Notes: generated from the sequence alone by a model not told the origin. A stretch of DNA of 64,000 nt from Argyresthia goedartella (GCA_949825045.1 OX463818.1:34178906-34242905); one strand, 5' to 3'; shown: positions 22,161-32,350, counted from the stretch's first letter. Numbers and translations are program-made.

Positions 22161-22512
22161 TAATAATAATATAATAATAATAATAATACCTTGGACACCA
22201 TTTACACACATTGACCTATCCCCAAACTAGGATTCCCTCTATACTTAGATAGATAAACAACCATTACTAGGGTACAAACATCCGTTCTCATCATACAAAT
22301 GTTGCTCCCACCGGGACTCGAACCCGGGGCCCTTGGCTTCGTAGGCAGGGTCGCTGCCGACTCGGCCGTTCGGGTCGTCAGTCATTTTATTAATCAGAAA
22401 CACATTTACTGTGTATTTTAGTAAATAGCGTGTACATACGAAGGCCATGGATAGCATTCATTATCGTCGTTGAGAACAATGATTTCAGTTCACAATAAAC
22501 GCCTCTGCGTAT
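22161..22512 (-). mobile_element. S1 SINE with a 120-bp shared 5' flank
   Basis: Bases 22161-22380 are an S1 copy on the minus strand, with an (ATT)n tail and B box GGGTTCGAGTCCCGG. Bases 22381-22512 are a further segment ('ggccatggatagcattcatt', 'aacaatgatttcagttcac') that recurs upstream of the S1 copy at 51829-52078 (at 51712-51828) but not with other S1 copies. The pair therefore appears to be a copied composite. Confidence 0.8.
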
Positions 22513-22627
22513 TTGGAAATGTTACGTGAACCATGCGTGGGCGCCGCTTTGTCTGTCCATCAATCCTTTGTTAAACGAAATTCTATATACCGTGTGTTAC
22601 AGGCTATACACTATTGGTTAATTAACC

Positions 22628-22845
22628 GACGACCTCCGTGGCGCAGCGGTTGTGCTCTGACTACCATGCGGGAGGTCACGGGTTCGATCACCAGCTAAGG
22701 GTAGAGAAAAAGAAACCCCAGGTCTTGGTTGTTGAAATGTGTGTGACGTAGCTGTTTCTGGTTCCCACGACACAGGGTATCCTAGTGTGGGTCCAGAAGC
22801 AATGTATGTGCCTGTGTGTAAATGTTTTGTTTACGTTTAATTAAC
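22628..22845 (+). mobile_element. S2 SINE
   Basis: Full-length form: 'gacgacctccgtggcgcagc', GGTTCGATC B box, 'aaaccccaggtcttgg', 'gtgacgtagctgtttctgg', 'gtgggtccagaagcaatg', and an end 'gtaaatgttttgtttacg'. Confidence 0.85.
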
Positions 22846-23070
22846 ATTTTGAGCCTACCTAGAATCTTTTATTGCATATTCGTTAAAATATGATTTTCCT
22901 AATGGGTGTTACTTGGTGATACCGACTGAATGGAATGCCCCGTAAATTATAAGAAAACAAATTGATCCGATGTGACAAAAAAGCCGGAAAACACCATCAA
23001 GGCCGTACGACTTTCCGTTTGCACTGACGTAATAAAAACTGTCAACCTTTAAAAATAGAATAGCATAAAA

Positions 23071-23450
23071 TCGGCCAAGTGCGAGTCTAACTCATTCACG
23101 AGGGGTTCCTTACCACCGTACAATGGTAGGGAGGGTGTGGAGTGAATAGTTTGGATTTGACATAGGAAAATGTTGTCTAAAAAATTTATTGGTGCGGCTA
23201 CTTTCACACTCCATGTACGTAACCAGGTGCGTTCATAAATTTGTATGTGTTATTGAAAGAATTGTGTAATGGGAGCCCCCTTAAATATTTATTTTATTCT
23301 GTTTTTTTTTAGTATTTTTATCTGTGAAAATTTCAACTGTCTAACTATCACGGTTTATGTGATACAGCCTGGTGACAGACGGACAGACATACAGCGGAGT
23401 CTTAGTTATAGGGCGGGACCCTATTATCCTTTGGGTACGGAACCCTAAAA
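23071..23450 (-). mobile_element. CCGT-type interspersed repeat
   Basis: Minus-strand copy running from 'tcggccaagtgcgagtctaa' to 'ctttgggtacggaaccctaa', with 'gggagcccccttaaat' and 'acagcctggtgacagac' between. Confidence 0.8.
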
Positions 23451-23454
23451 ATGT

Positions 23455-23836
23455 AATCAAAATGTTTAAATAAGTATGACACCTTAATATGATAGATACT
23501 TGTTCCAAAAATAAATTCCTGAAATAAAAAATAATTGCAAGGCTGCTTTAAGGGTATCCCTTACCAGACCCTTCCTAGTATCGTATTTTATTATTGTTAT
23601 GTTGGTAAGTTGGGGTTGTTTTCAAAACTGACGGATTTGTTCTGCCTTCCGGTTGTGTCGACAAAAAGGTGCTAAAGTTTGATTGATGGTGTGCGACCCA
23701 CACATTTGTTATAAGCAAAATGAATTTCTGTGAGAATATTCTGTCACGAAAACGGGTACAAGACTTAATTAATGCTTGAAAAGGACAGTAAAGTTTTGAA
23801 AAAATCGTATTTAATTAAGGGGATTATTTTACTATA
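23455..23836. other. unassigned DNA
   Basis: AT-rich; no ORF or repeat recognised. Confidence 0.4.
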
Positions 23837-24049
23837 TACAGTGGTGGTCATATAATTAAGAACGACTATTTGAAAATAAGCTTTTTTCAAACTTACGAGA
23901 ATAACACTTATTGAATATCGTTTTGTATCTCTCTCGGTATCGTAAAACTGTTTGACACAAGTTATAATATGATAAATTCAACAATATTATTATATAAGTA
24001 AACTTTTTGTATATAATATATCTTAACATGTTATTGCAAACTTACTGGC

Positions 24050-24073
24050 TGGCCACATAATTAAGAACGCTGG
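24050..24073. repeat. inner direct repeat of the Tc1 left end
   Basis: 'ggccacataattaagaacgc' repeats the outer tip's 'gtcatataattaagaacg' core about 205 bp inside the left end. The inverse partner at 25329-25352 is at a similar distance from the right end. These are probable second transposase binding sites. Confidence 0.85.
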
Positions 24074-24195
24074 ATAGTTTATTTTTTTATTCAAATTTAA
24101 ATAGAGAACACTCTGTAACTAGGCCACTATTCGAGTAATATTGGCGCCATTTAGTTCTGTAAAAGTCAAAAAGTTGATCGTTTCATAATAAAAAA

Positions 24196-25221
24196 ATGGG
24201 AAAAAATAAAAGTTGTGATGCATCTACAAGGGAAGTAATAATAAAACTTCGCGATATGAATTGGTCATATAAAAAGATTGCCAATCATTTGCAGTGCTCA
24301 AAAACGATGATATTCCACGCTGTGAAGCATTTTAACACACATCAAACAACTTTAAATATTCCTCGTGTACCTAAACAGAGAAAGTCATCTCAGCGAGACG
24401 ATCGAAATATCGTGCGTTTGGCAAAACAATACCCTTTTAAGGGGTCTAATGAGTTAAAAAAAGAATACTTTGGTGAAAATAACCCTTCAGCGATCTCAGC
24501 GCGCACTATCCGAAGGCGATTGGTAGAAGCGAAGTTGAACGGAAGGATAGCAAGAAAGGTGCCCAAGTTGAAACAGTGTCATAGGCAAGCCCGGCTTGCA
24601 TTTGCTAGGAGGTATGAAAGCTGGACAGCAAGACAGTGGAAAAATGTTCTTTTCTCTGACGAAACAAAAATTATGAGAGTATGTTCTGATGGGAAACGAT
24701 ATGTTCGACGCCCTCCGAATACAGCATTCGACCCCAAGTACACAAAAATGACATTAAAGCATGGTGGTGGAAATGTGAAAATTTGGGGATGCTTCTCTGG
24801 TCATGGTGTTGGACCTGTTAGACTGATAGAAGGAAACATGGATCAATTCCAGTACAAAAATATACTCGAAGAAACTATGTTACCATATGCTGAAGACGTA
24901 CTTCCGATTATTTGGACATTCCAACACGACAACGATCCGAAGCACACTGCACGCACCGTTAAAGAATTCCTCACATCTCAATCAGTTTCTGTCTTAGAAT
25001 GGCCACCGAACAGCCCAGATTTAAATCCCATAGAGCATCTTTGGTGCGAAGTCAAGAAAAAGGTTTCAAATCGACGATGTGGTAACCTAACTGAGTTATA
25101 TAACGTTTTTTTAGAAGAATGGCGCTCTATTTCTCTTAAAAAATGTCAAAAATTGATAGAATCAATGCCTCGTCGGTGTAAGGCAGTTATTAAAAGCCAT
25201 GGTCACGCTACAAACTATTAA
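24196..25221 (+). CDS. Tc1-family DD34E transposase
   Basis: The 341-residue protein has the normal length for Tc1 transposases and no stop or frameshift. The N-terminus (about 10-115) has two helix-turn-helix DNA-binding regions, the first around STREVIIKLRDMNWSYKKIA. The catalytic domain shows D155 in LFSDETK, D245 in TFQHDNDPKHTA and E280 in SPDLNPIEHLW, with exactly 34 residues between the second and third acidic residues. GGGNVKIWGCFSGHGVGP is also typical. The chosen ATG follows the left inverted repeat after a short leader; it precedes the first HTH. AATAAA lies at 25227-25232, just after the stop, so the transcript probably ends inside the element. The protein would cut and paste the element at TA sites. 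The open frame suggests recent activity; whether it is functional cannot be read from sequence. Confidence 0.95.
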   Translation: MGKNKSCDASTREVIIKLRDMNWSYKKIANHLQCSKTMIFHAVKHFNTHQTTLNIPRVPKQRKSSQRDDRNIVRLAKQYPFKGSNELKKEYFGENNPSAISARTIRRRLVEAKLNGRIARKVPKLKQCHRQARLAFARRYESWTARQWKNVLFSDETKIMRVCSDGKRYVRRPPNTAFDPKYTKMTLKHGGGNVKIWGCFSGHGVGPVRLIEGNMDQFQYKNILEETMLPYAEDVLPIIWTFQHDNDPKHTARTVKEFLTSQSVSVLEWPPNSPDLNPIEHLWCEVKKKVSNRRCGNLTELYNVFLEEWRSISLKKCQKLIESMPRRCKAVIKSHGHATNY

Positions 25222-25785
25222 CTTAGAATAAAATGTATTAAATAATAATTTTTAACATTGTCACTGTCTTATTTAATGTGATTTGTAAAATCTAAGTATC
25301 AACGGAAACAACTCTCGAGCAGCTTAAGAATCGTTCTTAATTATTTGTCCAGCATTTTTACTACTTGAATTTGTAATTATCGATAATCAATTAAATTTGT
25401 AAAAAAAATAGAGAATGTTTTAAATATTTACTCCTAATCCCGTTTACTTTATCGATGTAGCTATTTCATAACACAACTAATTACTTTTTATAAGGAACTT
25501 AAAAGTACACATAGTATAGTTTTGAAAAAAAATATCTGGTACTACAAATCGTTCTTAATTATATGACCACCACGTATATGCAAACGAATTATCTTAACTA
25601 ATTAACCTTCCGTATAGCAAAAAACGGACTACTCTACAAATAAACCATTTGATTAACAAAACAAGCACCACCAACAAAATCATAATTCCAAAAAAAACAA
25701 GCTAATCTTTCTTACACAGTTTACAACAAATATCTGGATTGTCGACCACAAATTCCGTTTTCAATGCAAACATAACTTAACACAT

Positions 25786-26056
25786 AGCGTCACTTCTTTT
25801 CCCATACGGGGTGGCAGAGGCACAATTGTGCCCACTTTGAGCCAGTTATTCAATACTCCATTTTGCGTGACAGGGGACTAGACCTCGCCGCAGCTAAGGA
25901 GTAATGAAGGTTTCCTCACGATGTTTTCCATCACCGTTAGAACATCGTAAAATTTACTTAAGATAAATTAATTATCTCATTGATACATGGTCAGGAATTG
26001 AAGCTGCATCTCCTGTGTGAGAAGCAAGCGTGAAACCCATTAGACCACGGAGCTCT
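25786..26056 (-). mobile_element. S3 SINE
   Basis: Near full length, very similar to 21667-21941: 'catacggggtggcagaggca', 'gccgcagctaaggagtaatg', 'gatgttttccatcaccgtta', and a tRNA-like head on the minus strand ending near 'accacggagctc'. Confidence 0.85.
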
Positions 26057-26224
26057 TACTACAAACATATTCTTATACAAACCAAAATACTGACTTGCAC
26101 TCAAAATTCGCCAATAAAATAACGGAATTTCTAAAATTCCTGTCTTTTGCTGCACCACACAAATGAATGTTTTAGTGAAATCTGTTTTAATGAAAATTAT
26201 ATATAAACATCCCTATTGGCTTAT

Positions 26225-26316
26225 AGCGAAAACGCGGACGCCCTGGACGCGTCTTGGGTCGCTGTTTATGATTCCTAAAACACAGTGTTTCCTAGTGTGG
26301 GGCCAGAAGCAATGTA
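26225..26316 (+). repeat. S2 SINE 3' fragment
   Basis: 'gggtcgctgtttatgattcc', 'acagtgtttcctagtgtggg' and 'gccagaagcaatgtatatg' match the second half of S2. The tRNA-like head is absent. Confidence 0.65.
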
Positions 26317-26321
26317 TATGT

Positions 26322-26450
26322 TGGTTGGTTAAATCAGACACTTAACGAACTCTCTAGACCGTTGAATGCCGACGTTAAACCAAGTCACTAGCATTTTGAT
26401 TTAAATAAAGCATCGTCGAAAACGTTTAACAATCTGTCTTACCATGGTTT
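26322..26450. repeat. MITE-B half copy
   Basis: 'ggttaaatcagacacttaac', 'gccgacgttaaaccaagtca' and 'aaagcatcgtcgaaaacgtt' correspond to the right arm of the element at 2326-2764 in reverse. The shared core and the other arm are missing. Confidence 0.7.
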
Positions 26451-26494
26451 GCCTTATTCATACAATGAAAAGTTTGAGTCTTTAATTAGATTTA

Positions 26495-26648
<154 letters not shown>

Positions 26649-26679
26649 TAAGTGAGTTAATAATTGAGAAATAATAAAC

Positions 26680-26800
26680 CTGACATCAAAAATACTGATT
26701 TGTACAGCAAATACCAGGGCGAAGTGTTTAGGTGAAGGGTAAAGAGGGTGAACGAAACATAATGTTTGAACATGTAAAAGCATAAGAAACATAAGTGTTG
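26680..26800 (-). repeat. MITE-A fragment with degraded core
   Basis: 'acatcaaaaatactgatttg' and 'acagcaaataccaggg' are followed by 'ttaggtgaagggtaaagagg' and 'gtttgaacatgtaaaag'. One TIR is joined to the core in reverse; the other TIR is not visible. Confidence 0.6.
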
Positions 26801-27291
26801 GTGTTGAACATTTTTGCTGTGTATACTAAGATATAGTAAAAAATATATATCTTGCAATGTCCTTTTAGGGCTCATGTTTTAAGACTTAAACTATATGTTT
26901 ACATCTATGTATCTACCAGACGTATAGGCAATGAATAAATTACGATTATGGTAGCATATGGTAGCTTTATTTCAAATAGCGTCACGCATTTTTAAATGGG
27001 GTGGCAGTGGCACAATGAATGTGGCTAACGAAGATTTCTGTGAAGCAGTTAAATCTATTAAAAAATATATAAAAAATCTGTGTTTTTAGTTTTTCGATAT
27101 CTTAAAAATTCACGGAGTTATTAAAGTTCAAACTTCGACTCCCGCGAAATGATTTTGTCCACTGAGCGTAGCATGTAGGATCAGCGATGACGTCACTTTG
27201 CCCGTCAGGTGATCGGATCGATCGGGCTCATTCGGCTCAAGCGCGCCATACTGTAAGGAACTCCCCACAATACTCACGAATAAAGACTAAA

Positions 27292-27498
27292 ATGACCAAA
27301 AAATACTGCATTGTGCCCATGTGCAGTAACTCGAGTGTGAAAACACCAAATAAGTTATTTTTTTGTGTGCCATTAAGCCTAAAAACTAGAAAAAAGTGGA
27401 TAAACGCCGTAAGGAGAGCAGATCCTATTGGAAATAAAAGTACTGCTTACTGTTGTGAAGATCATTTTGACGTATTTAAGTTTTACCCCCATTTTTAG
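27292..27498 (+). CDS. THAP-type zinc finger, truncated (possible first exon)
   Basis: The ATG at 27292 opens a 68-residue frame with the first part of a C2CH THAP domain: C6 and C11 in CIVPMC, W36 in KKWINAV, and C55/H58 in YCCEDHFD. THAP domains bind DNA and occur in insect transposase-derived and host proteins. The usual C-terminal part of the domain, including the AVPTIF-type motif, is missing. After EDHFD the frame runs only eight residues to a stop. In many arthropod THAP genes the domain is split by an intron after this block; 'gac|gtattt' at about 27470 could be a donor, though a weak one. Upstream there is 'tgacgtca' at 27187-27194. It could be the first exon of a gene, an exon captured by an element, or a remnant. 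No following exon was recognised. Confidence 0.55.
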   Translation: MTKKYCIVPMCSNSSVKTPNKLFFCVPLSLKTRKKWINAVRRADPIGNKSTAYCCEDHFDVFKFYPHF

Positions 27499-27499
27499 A

Positions 27500-27780
27500 G
27501 CTGTAGATATTTACATAACTTAGTATACGTTATCTTTTTGCCAATTTTGTACATTGGGCCACTGTGGAAATGGAAGACTGATTGCGAGGGGAAAAGTGAC
27601 ATCATCATAAGCACCGATGCCATATGACAAATTTACAAAGCGTTTTGGAAATGGCTGATATGGTTTAGGTCATAACTTCGGCAATACTGTGATTATTAAA
27701 ACGGAACAAAAGCTGGTGTAATATCCACAAACCTGGCTTTAATACTAGGTGTATTTTTTTTTTAAATTCCGATACCTTAG
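27500..27780. other. unassigned DNA downstream of the THAP exon
   Basis: I searched by eye for the remainder of the THAP domain and saw none. Confidence 0.4.
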
Positions 27781-27784
27781 CCTT

Positions 27785-27958
27785 ATCCATTGCGCTTACG
27801 TTTAGTCTGTTATTCAATACTCCATATTGCGTAACAGGGGGATATCCAATCGCCGCAGCTATGTACTTAAAATACTCTATTTACCTCATTGGTACAGCAC
27901 CGGGGATCAAACCCGCACCTCAGGCAAGCATGAAACTACTAGACCACGGACTCTACGA
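27785..27958 (-). repeat. S3 SINE, internally deleted
   Basis: 'gttattcaatactccatatt', 'gccgcagctatg', then a jump to 'ctcattggtacagcaccggg', 'caagcatgaaact' and 'agaccacgga'. The middle of S3 is missing. Confidence 0.65.
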
Positions 27959-28265
27959 AGCTAATCTAGGTAAATTCCTAAACTAAACTTTGGAGAATCG
28001 AGCGAGACACTGTATAATCGATTTATTTCTTGATAACTTTTGACACGCCAGTCCAGCCCACTCAGATGATCCCAAAAGTTTGTACTTGAAAGGGACTTTG
28101 TAATTACGTTATGTATTATCACAGGGTGCTCAACCCATACAGATTATATCTAGTAACCCTTCGTTATCCAGAGATGGCGCTGGGAGTAACGATTATAATT
28201 TAAACGCCGTGGCTTCAGTCAACATACTTCTAAGTGGTGCTAGGCGCTAATATTAGAATGTTTTT

Positions 28266-28546
28266 ATAGAATGGCTAGTATTTAATCGCACATCAAAAAT
28301 ACTGATTTGCACAGCAAAAAATGATCAGAAACAACACTTTTGATGTTTTAAATATTTTATGTGTACTCAAGTTTATGTTTTAAGTATTTTTTGTTGTTCT
28401 TGCATGTTCAACCTAACATGAAAGATAAAGAAGGCTTCGCTTCGCTCACCCTCTTTACCCTTCACCTAAGCTACCGCAGCATTTTGCCCTGATAATTGCT
28501 GTGCAATTCCGTATTTTTGATATGCAGTTTACTATTTCCCTTATGG
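28266..28546 (+). mobile_element. MITE-A, full copy
   Basis: Left TIR 'ggctagtatttaatcgcaca' + 'tcaaaaatactgatttgcac'. The right TIR in reverse is 'gggaaatagtaaactgcat' + 'atcaaaaatacgg'. The core at about 28390-28485 contains 'gcttcgcttcgctcaccctc' and 'cacctaagctaccgcag'. Confidence 0.8.
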
Positions 28547-28549
28547 AAT

Positions 28550-29050
28550 TACAAATAGGTTGGTTTTAAGCTGATCTGCTTAATCATAATCTATTAAATT
28601 TAATTAAAAGTGTCGAAGAAAAAGAGGTTGTTTTTCGCTTGAAATATAATCTTCCAGCCCTATTTCATGGATAAGCAATATTTCAATAATGCTGGACCAA
28701 GCGATATAGGTCTCGAACTAAAGATGCTTTCGTAGCATCTCTGATTACGCCGGTGACATATTTTGTTCTGCGTGGTCCAACTGTATTAGTATAATATTAT
28801 AGTATCTTTAGTACTATCATCTCACAAACTTCCGTGGCTGCCGAGGGGACCTATCTGTAGAGTTTGTCCTTGTACGGTTAAAAAGAATTGCTAAGGGGCG
28901 ACTCCCACTGGACAGACAAAACAGATACTCGACGAAAATACACAGAAATTAACGAGACCGAAATGCGCGCGCGAGACCATTATTTGATTGACCAGTACAT
29001 CCAGTCTAGTAGTGCAAAATATATTTGTTCGTAAACAAATTGTCAATGTT
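28550..29050. other. unassigned DNA
   Basis: No gene or repeat recognised. Confidence 0.4.
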
Positions 29051-29052
29051 CC

Positions 29053-29425
29053 ATGACACTCATATGGAAGTCGCTGGTGAAGGAGACATCTGTTGATACG
29101 CCAGCGCCATACCGCTTACCAGCGACTTCTCCAAGTGCCGGCCCAGCAGCGGACCCTGCGGAAGGTCTCAAACGGCGCAAAACATTTCGCCCTAGGGAAC
29201 GGCTATATATTTGTGCCTTCTGCCGTGGAGACCCTCGGGCCGTGCCTCCGATGATCGTCGAGTCTATTAGGCGATCGAAAAGGGACGCGTCGAAGCATAG
29301 AGTGACCTGGCTCGCCTAGCGGATTAGTCTAGCCATATAGAGCGAGGTAATGGTGCCAGAATGTCGGGCACCCTGCCACTCGACGGCACCGATTTGAAAT
29401 ATTTATTTTATTTTATTTAATAATA
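29053..29425 (+). other. unrecognised ORF followed by LINE-like tail
   Basis: The frame 29053-29319 encodes 88 residues, rich in Pro, Ala and Arg (SAGPAADPAEGLKRRKTFRP, RRSKRDASKHRVTWLA). It is followed by a short GC-rich segment and an ATTTTATTTT tail at about 29400-29422. The arrangement of a GC-rich frame, short 3' UTR and AT tail resembles a 5'-truncated LINE. No domain supports this, so the call is tentative. Confidence 0.3.
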
Positions 29426-29427
29426 TA

Positions 29428-29710
29428 AATGTAGCCCATTGATATCCCCATCGAGGGGCATATGCCTTTACCTGGACACAAGTAAGATCAAGCCATTCTC
29501 CATCACGCTGGCCCAGTGCGGGTTGGTGGAGGGGTTTTCCGACCACTACCACGTAGCAATAGTCGCCGGGACCTACAGCTTAACGTGTCATCCGAAACAC
29601 TGAAAGTCGGTTAATGTGTTTTTGATAAATTAATTATCTCATTGGTACATGGTCAACCTGCTTGTCCTGCGTGAGAAACAAGCGTGAAACCCATTAGACC
29701 ACAGAGCTAA
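29428..29710 (-). repeat. S3-like long repeat
   Basis: Same order as 75-625 but without the S1 insert: 'tgtagcccattgat', 'catcgaggggcat', 'catcacgctggcccagtgcg', 'tagtcgccgggacctacagc', 'attatctcattggtacatgg', 'acccattagaccacag'. It shows the uninterrupted order used to recognise the S1 insertion near 221. Confidence 0.7.
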
Positions 29711-29764
29711 TTTTTATTTGAATGGACTATATATTTTGTTATCGATTTAGTTATGGCAACAAAT

Positions 29765-30095
29765 ATAATGATCACCAAAATATTTTTTTCCTACCCAAAA
29801 TGGATAAATGAACACCAAAAGTTGCAAAAAATATCAGGGCAAAATACTGCGGTAGCTTAGGTGAAGGGTAAAGAGGGTGAGCGAAGCGAAGCCCCCTTTA
29901 TCCTTCGTGTTAGGTTGAACATGTAAGAACAACAAAAAACACTTAAAACATAAACTTAAGTACACAAAACAAAAAAGAAGTTTGGTGATCATTTATCCAA
30001 ACACAATTTGGTGGACATTTATCCATTCTGGCAGTCATTTCGAATTTATTAGTTGTAAAAAAGGGGCGTTTTTGGTAATCGTTTAAACATAAGCC
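29765..30095 (-). mobile_element. MITE-C with the shared core
   Basis: The core in reverse ('gcggtagcttaggtgaaggg', 'gagcgaagcgaagccccctt', 'gttaggttgaacatgtaaga') is embedded in flanks different from MITE-A or B: 'atgatcaccaaaatattttt' on the left, and 'gtttggtgatcatttatcca' and 'tttggtaatcgtttaaac' on the right. The flanks share the inverted motif GATCACCAAA / TTTGGTGATC. A second copy at 47755-48113 shows that this is a repeated unit. Confidence 0.65.
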
Positions 30096-30099
30096 TTTA

Positions 30100-30865
30100 G
30101 TTATATTATATTCTTAGGATATGCAATTATAATTATTTTTTATATTACTTAGTTCCCAATCTTGTGATTTAAGATAATACACTGACGAGCAATGAATAAA
30201 TTCCACCCACAAAATGGCGACAAAGACCCATCCAATTTTTTAAAACATTTAATTTAAAATTTGAACACAATATTGACGTTTTTCATTGGTAATATTCTGA
30301 TGCGCTGTTAAATGTACTTCAATATTGTACACGGCGTCATTAAGCTAGCCTTTCCCGTTTAGGAGTAATTTGGTGCTATGTCACTGGAACTTTTTCATTG
30401 CTCGTCGGTGTATAATATGACTATAACATTTGCATGAGCTTCTTAGTATAATTATTTGATATAAAAATGTTTAGTCATTAACTACAAACTACAAAAATAT
30501 TCAACACAGTTTGACCTCAAAACAAACATAATTTTTTCTCTTTAAACAAGTGTTGAACAGGAGTTTATTTTTTTGTTGTAAGACCCTTCTTGTTTATTCG
30601 TTTTTCCTTTCATCAAATAACATAATATCACGGGAATAGCAATACATAATAGCGTCACGCATTTTCACATACGGCTTGGCAGAGGCACAGTTGTTTTCTG
30701 CACAGCAGATTGAATAGTCTACAATGTATGTAATACGAAAAAGTGTAATAAATGAGTAAACACCAACTATTTTACTACTCGTTCTTATAAGTTGTTGAAG
30801 CCTGGAGGTCGTAATTAAAAGCTTATACGTTTTCCCCTATAAAAAAAAACTTGAAACCTCTAGAG
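30100..30865. other. unassigned AT-rich DNA
   Basis: No ORF. A short S3 tail piece, 'aatagcgtcacgc..catac', lies at 30648-30690. Confidence 0.4.
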
Positions 30866-30872
30866 AAATGAA

Positions 30873-31038
30873 GGTTTTCGATACTTTTTCTGCCACCAGG
30901 CGGCGCCTCGTAGGCGTCAGGTCTAGATAGTACAAAGTCAGAAAACCCTCGAGGGTTTTCGATACTTTTTCTGCCACCAGGCGGCGCCTCGTCTTATCAG
31001 CTAATCAGCTGTCAGATAGTACAAAGTCAGAAAACTCT
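30873..31038. repeat. two tandem copies of an about 80-bp unit with inverted ends
   Basis: 'ggttttcgatactttttctg', 'ccaccaggcggcgcctcg', variable middle, then 'agatagtacaaagtcagaaa' occurs twice (30873-30951 and 30953-31038). The copies differ only in the middle. The start and end of each unit are roughly complementary (GAGGGTTTTC / GAAAACCCTC), and the two units meet at the palindrome CCCTCGAGGG. Confidence 0.8.
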
Positions 31039-31226
31039 CATTAACAAGTGGTCTAAACTGCAAAAAAAAATAACACACTAGGTGCAGAACACAATTATTT
31101 ACAGTCGTATTTTTGTGTGTGAAACAGCAAATTTGTTTTTTTTTTTCATTTCTTCAATTTATTTATACGACGAATTCAATGTTTATTTTTGTTTTTTTGT
31201 AAATTAATAAAAAAAATAAACAAAAA

Positions 31227-31438
31227 GCATAAACATAAACATTTATATACAGGCACGTACATTGCTTCTGGCTCCTCATTGGGATACCCTGTGTCGTGGC
31301 AACCAGAAACAGCGACATCACACACATGTAAACATCCAAGACCTGTGGATTTTTTCTTCATCCCCAGCCGGGGATCGAACCCGGGACCTCTCGCATGGTA
31401 GGCAGAGCCACAACCGCTTCGCCACAGAGCTCGTCGTT
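31227..31438 (-). mobile_element. S2 SINE
   Basis: The plus strand reads 'aaacataaacatttatatac', 'tgtcgtggcaaccagaaac', 'ccggggatcgaacccgggac' and 'caaccgcttcgccac'. Full-length type. Confidence 0.85.
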
Positions 31439-31538
31439 GTATGCTGAGAATCAGCAAATAAACAAATGGAATGAAATAAAAATCTAATACTATTTTTTAT
31501 CAATCAATAAAACCAAAATAAAAAATCGTATTAACTAT

Positions 31539-31876
31539 TTTATCTAAACACGTATCATAAACCCTCTTTACTGCACCCAAAAACCGCACGTTACGATCAG
31601 CATAATGTTATACTACTTGGTAAAAACTCATTTCTTATCCTAAAACCAATTTTCGACAAATTATGGCATTCAAATTTCTCCGCCCCTAGTTTGTCTGTGA
31701 AGTTGGTACTACTGAACAAGCTAAACAAGTGCAGAGCAATTATCAATGCCACAATGCCGGTCGAACATGCGGTTCCTGAACACATCAAAAAGAGCTTATG
31801 ATATGTGTGTAGATAAACTAGTGTATGTAACTGGACATACTTTGGCATTATGTATCAGTCACATAAACTACTATTG
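31539..31876 (+). mobile_element. MITE-H copy
   Basis: Runs from 'tttatctaaacacgtatcat' to 'cagtcacataaactactatt'. It lacks the block 'acgccgacgcccgcctgcg' and the AAACTCGAG hairpin, so it is an internally shortened variant. Confidence 0.8.
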
Positions 31877-31879
31877 CGA

Positions 31880-32350
31880 AATATTGTCACGTTGTTTTTT
31901 ATTTTAGCAACAAATTGATATTTATTTTTTGAAGAATAACTCATTACTATCCGGTACAGCATGAATATTGAATGAAATGAATTCAATAACTGTAATTGCA
32001 ATATTTGCCGAAATATATTTTCGGATAACGAATCTTTCAGTTTTGTATCTAATGACACGTCCCGATTTCTTTCAAATTCAAACAAGCGCTCTCTGATTGT
32101 TAATCAGCGCAAAAGATTGGTAAGCGAAATCCATCGAATCGGATTTTACGGGATCATTGCGATAGAAGTTTTTAGATTTCAAAGAAAGAGAATGGAGCTA
32201 CTGCTAGAAACCTATTTACAATCCAAATCCTCCAATCCCTTAGGGCCGAAAGATAGAATGCGAGTTAGCACTCATCTTGAGTCACCTCGAAATTCTTCGA
32301 CCTCTGTGGTTTGGCCGTCAAGGCGTTGCGAGAGGTCCCGGCTTCGAATT
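31880..32350. other. unassigned DNA
   Basis: No recognised gene; short ORFs have no domain. Confidence 0.4.

Larger units (their letters stand above)
23839..25574 (+). mobile_element. Tc1-like DNA transposon, apparently complete
   Basis: The left terminus, after TA (23837-23838), starts CAGTGGTGGTCATATAATTA. The right terminus is its inverse (TAATTATATGACCACCACG) and is followed by TA at 25575-25576. The right tip lacks one T compared with the left. Each end also has an inner repeat: 'ggccacataattaagaacgc' (24051-24070) on the left and, inverted, 'cgttcttaattatttgtcc' (25332-25350) on the right. This is the IR/DR arrangement known from Sleeping Beauty- and Tc3-type elements. Total length is 1736 bp, with one uninterrupted transposase gene, as expected for an autonomous element. 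Confidence 0.92.

Noticed and set aside
21342..22700. Possible tRNA genes (clear B boxes)
   Set aside because: The tRNA-like heads are joined to conserved non-tRNA bodies repeated elsewhere (S1, S2, S3), so they are SINE promoters; no complete cloverleaf was seen.
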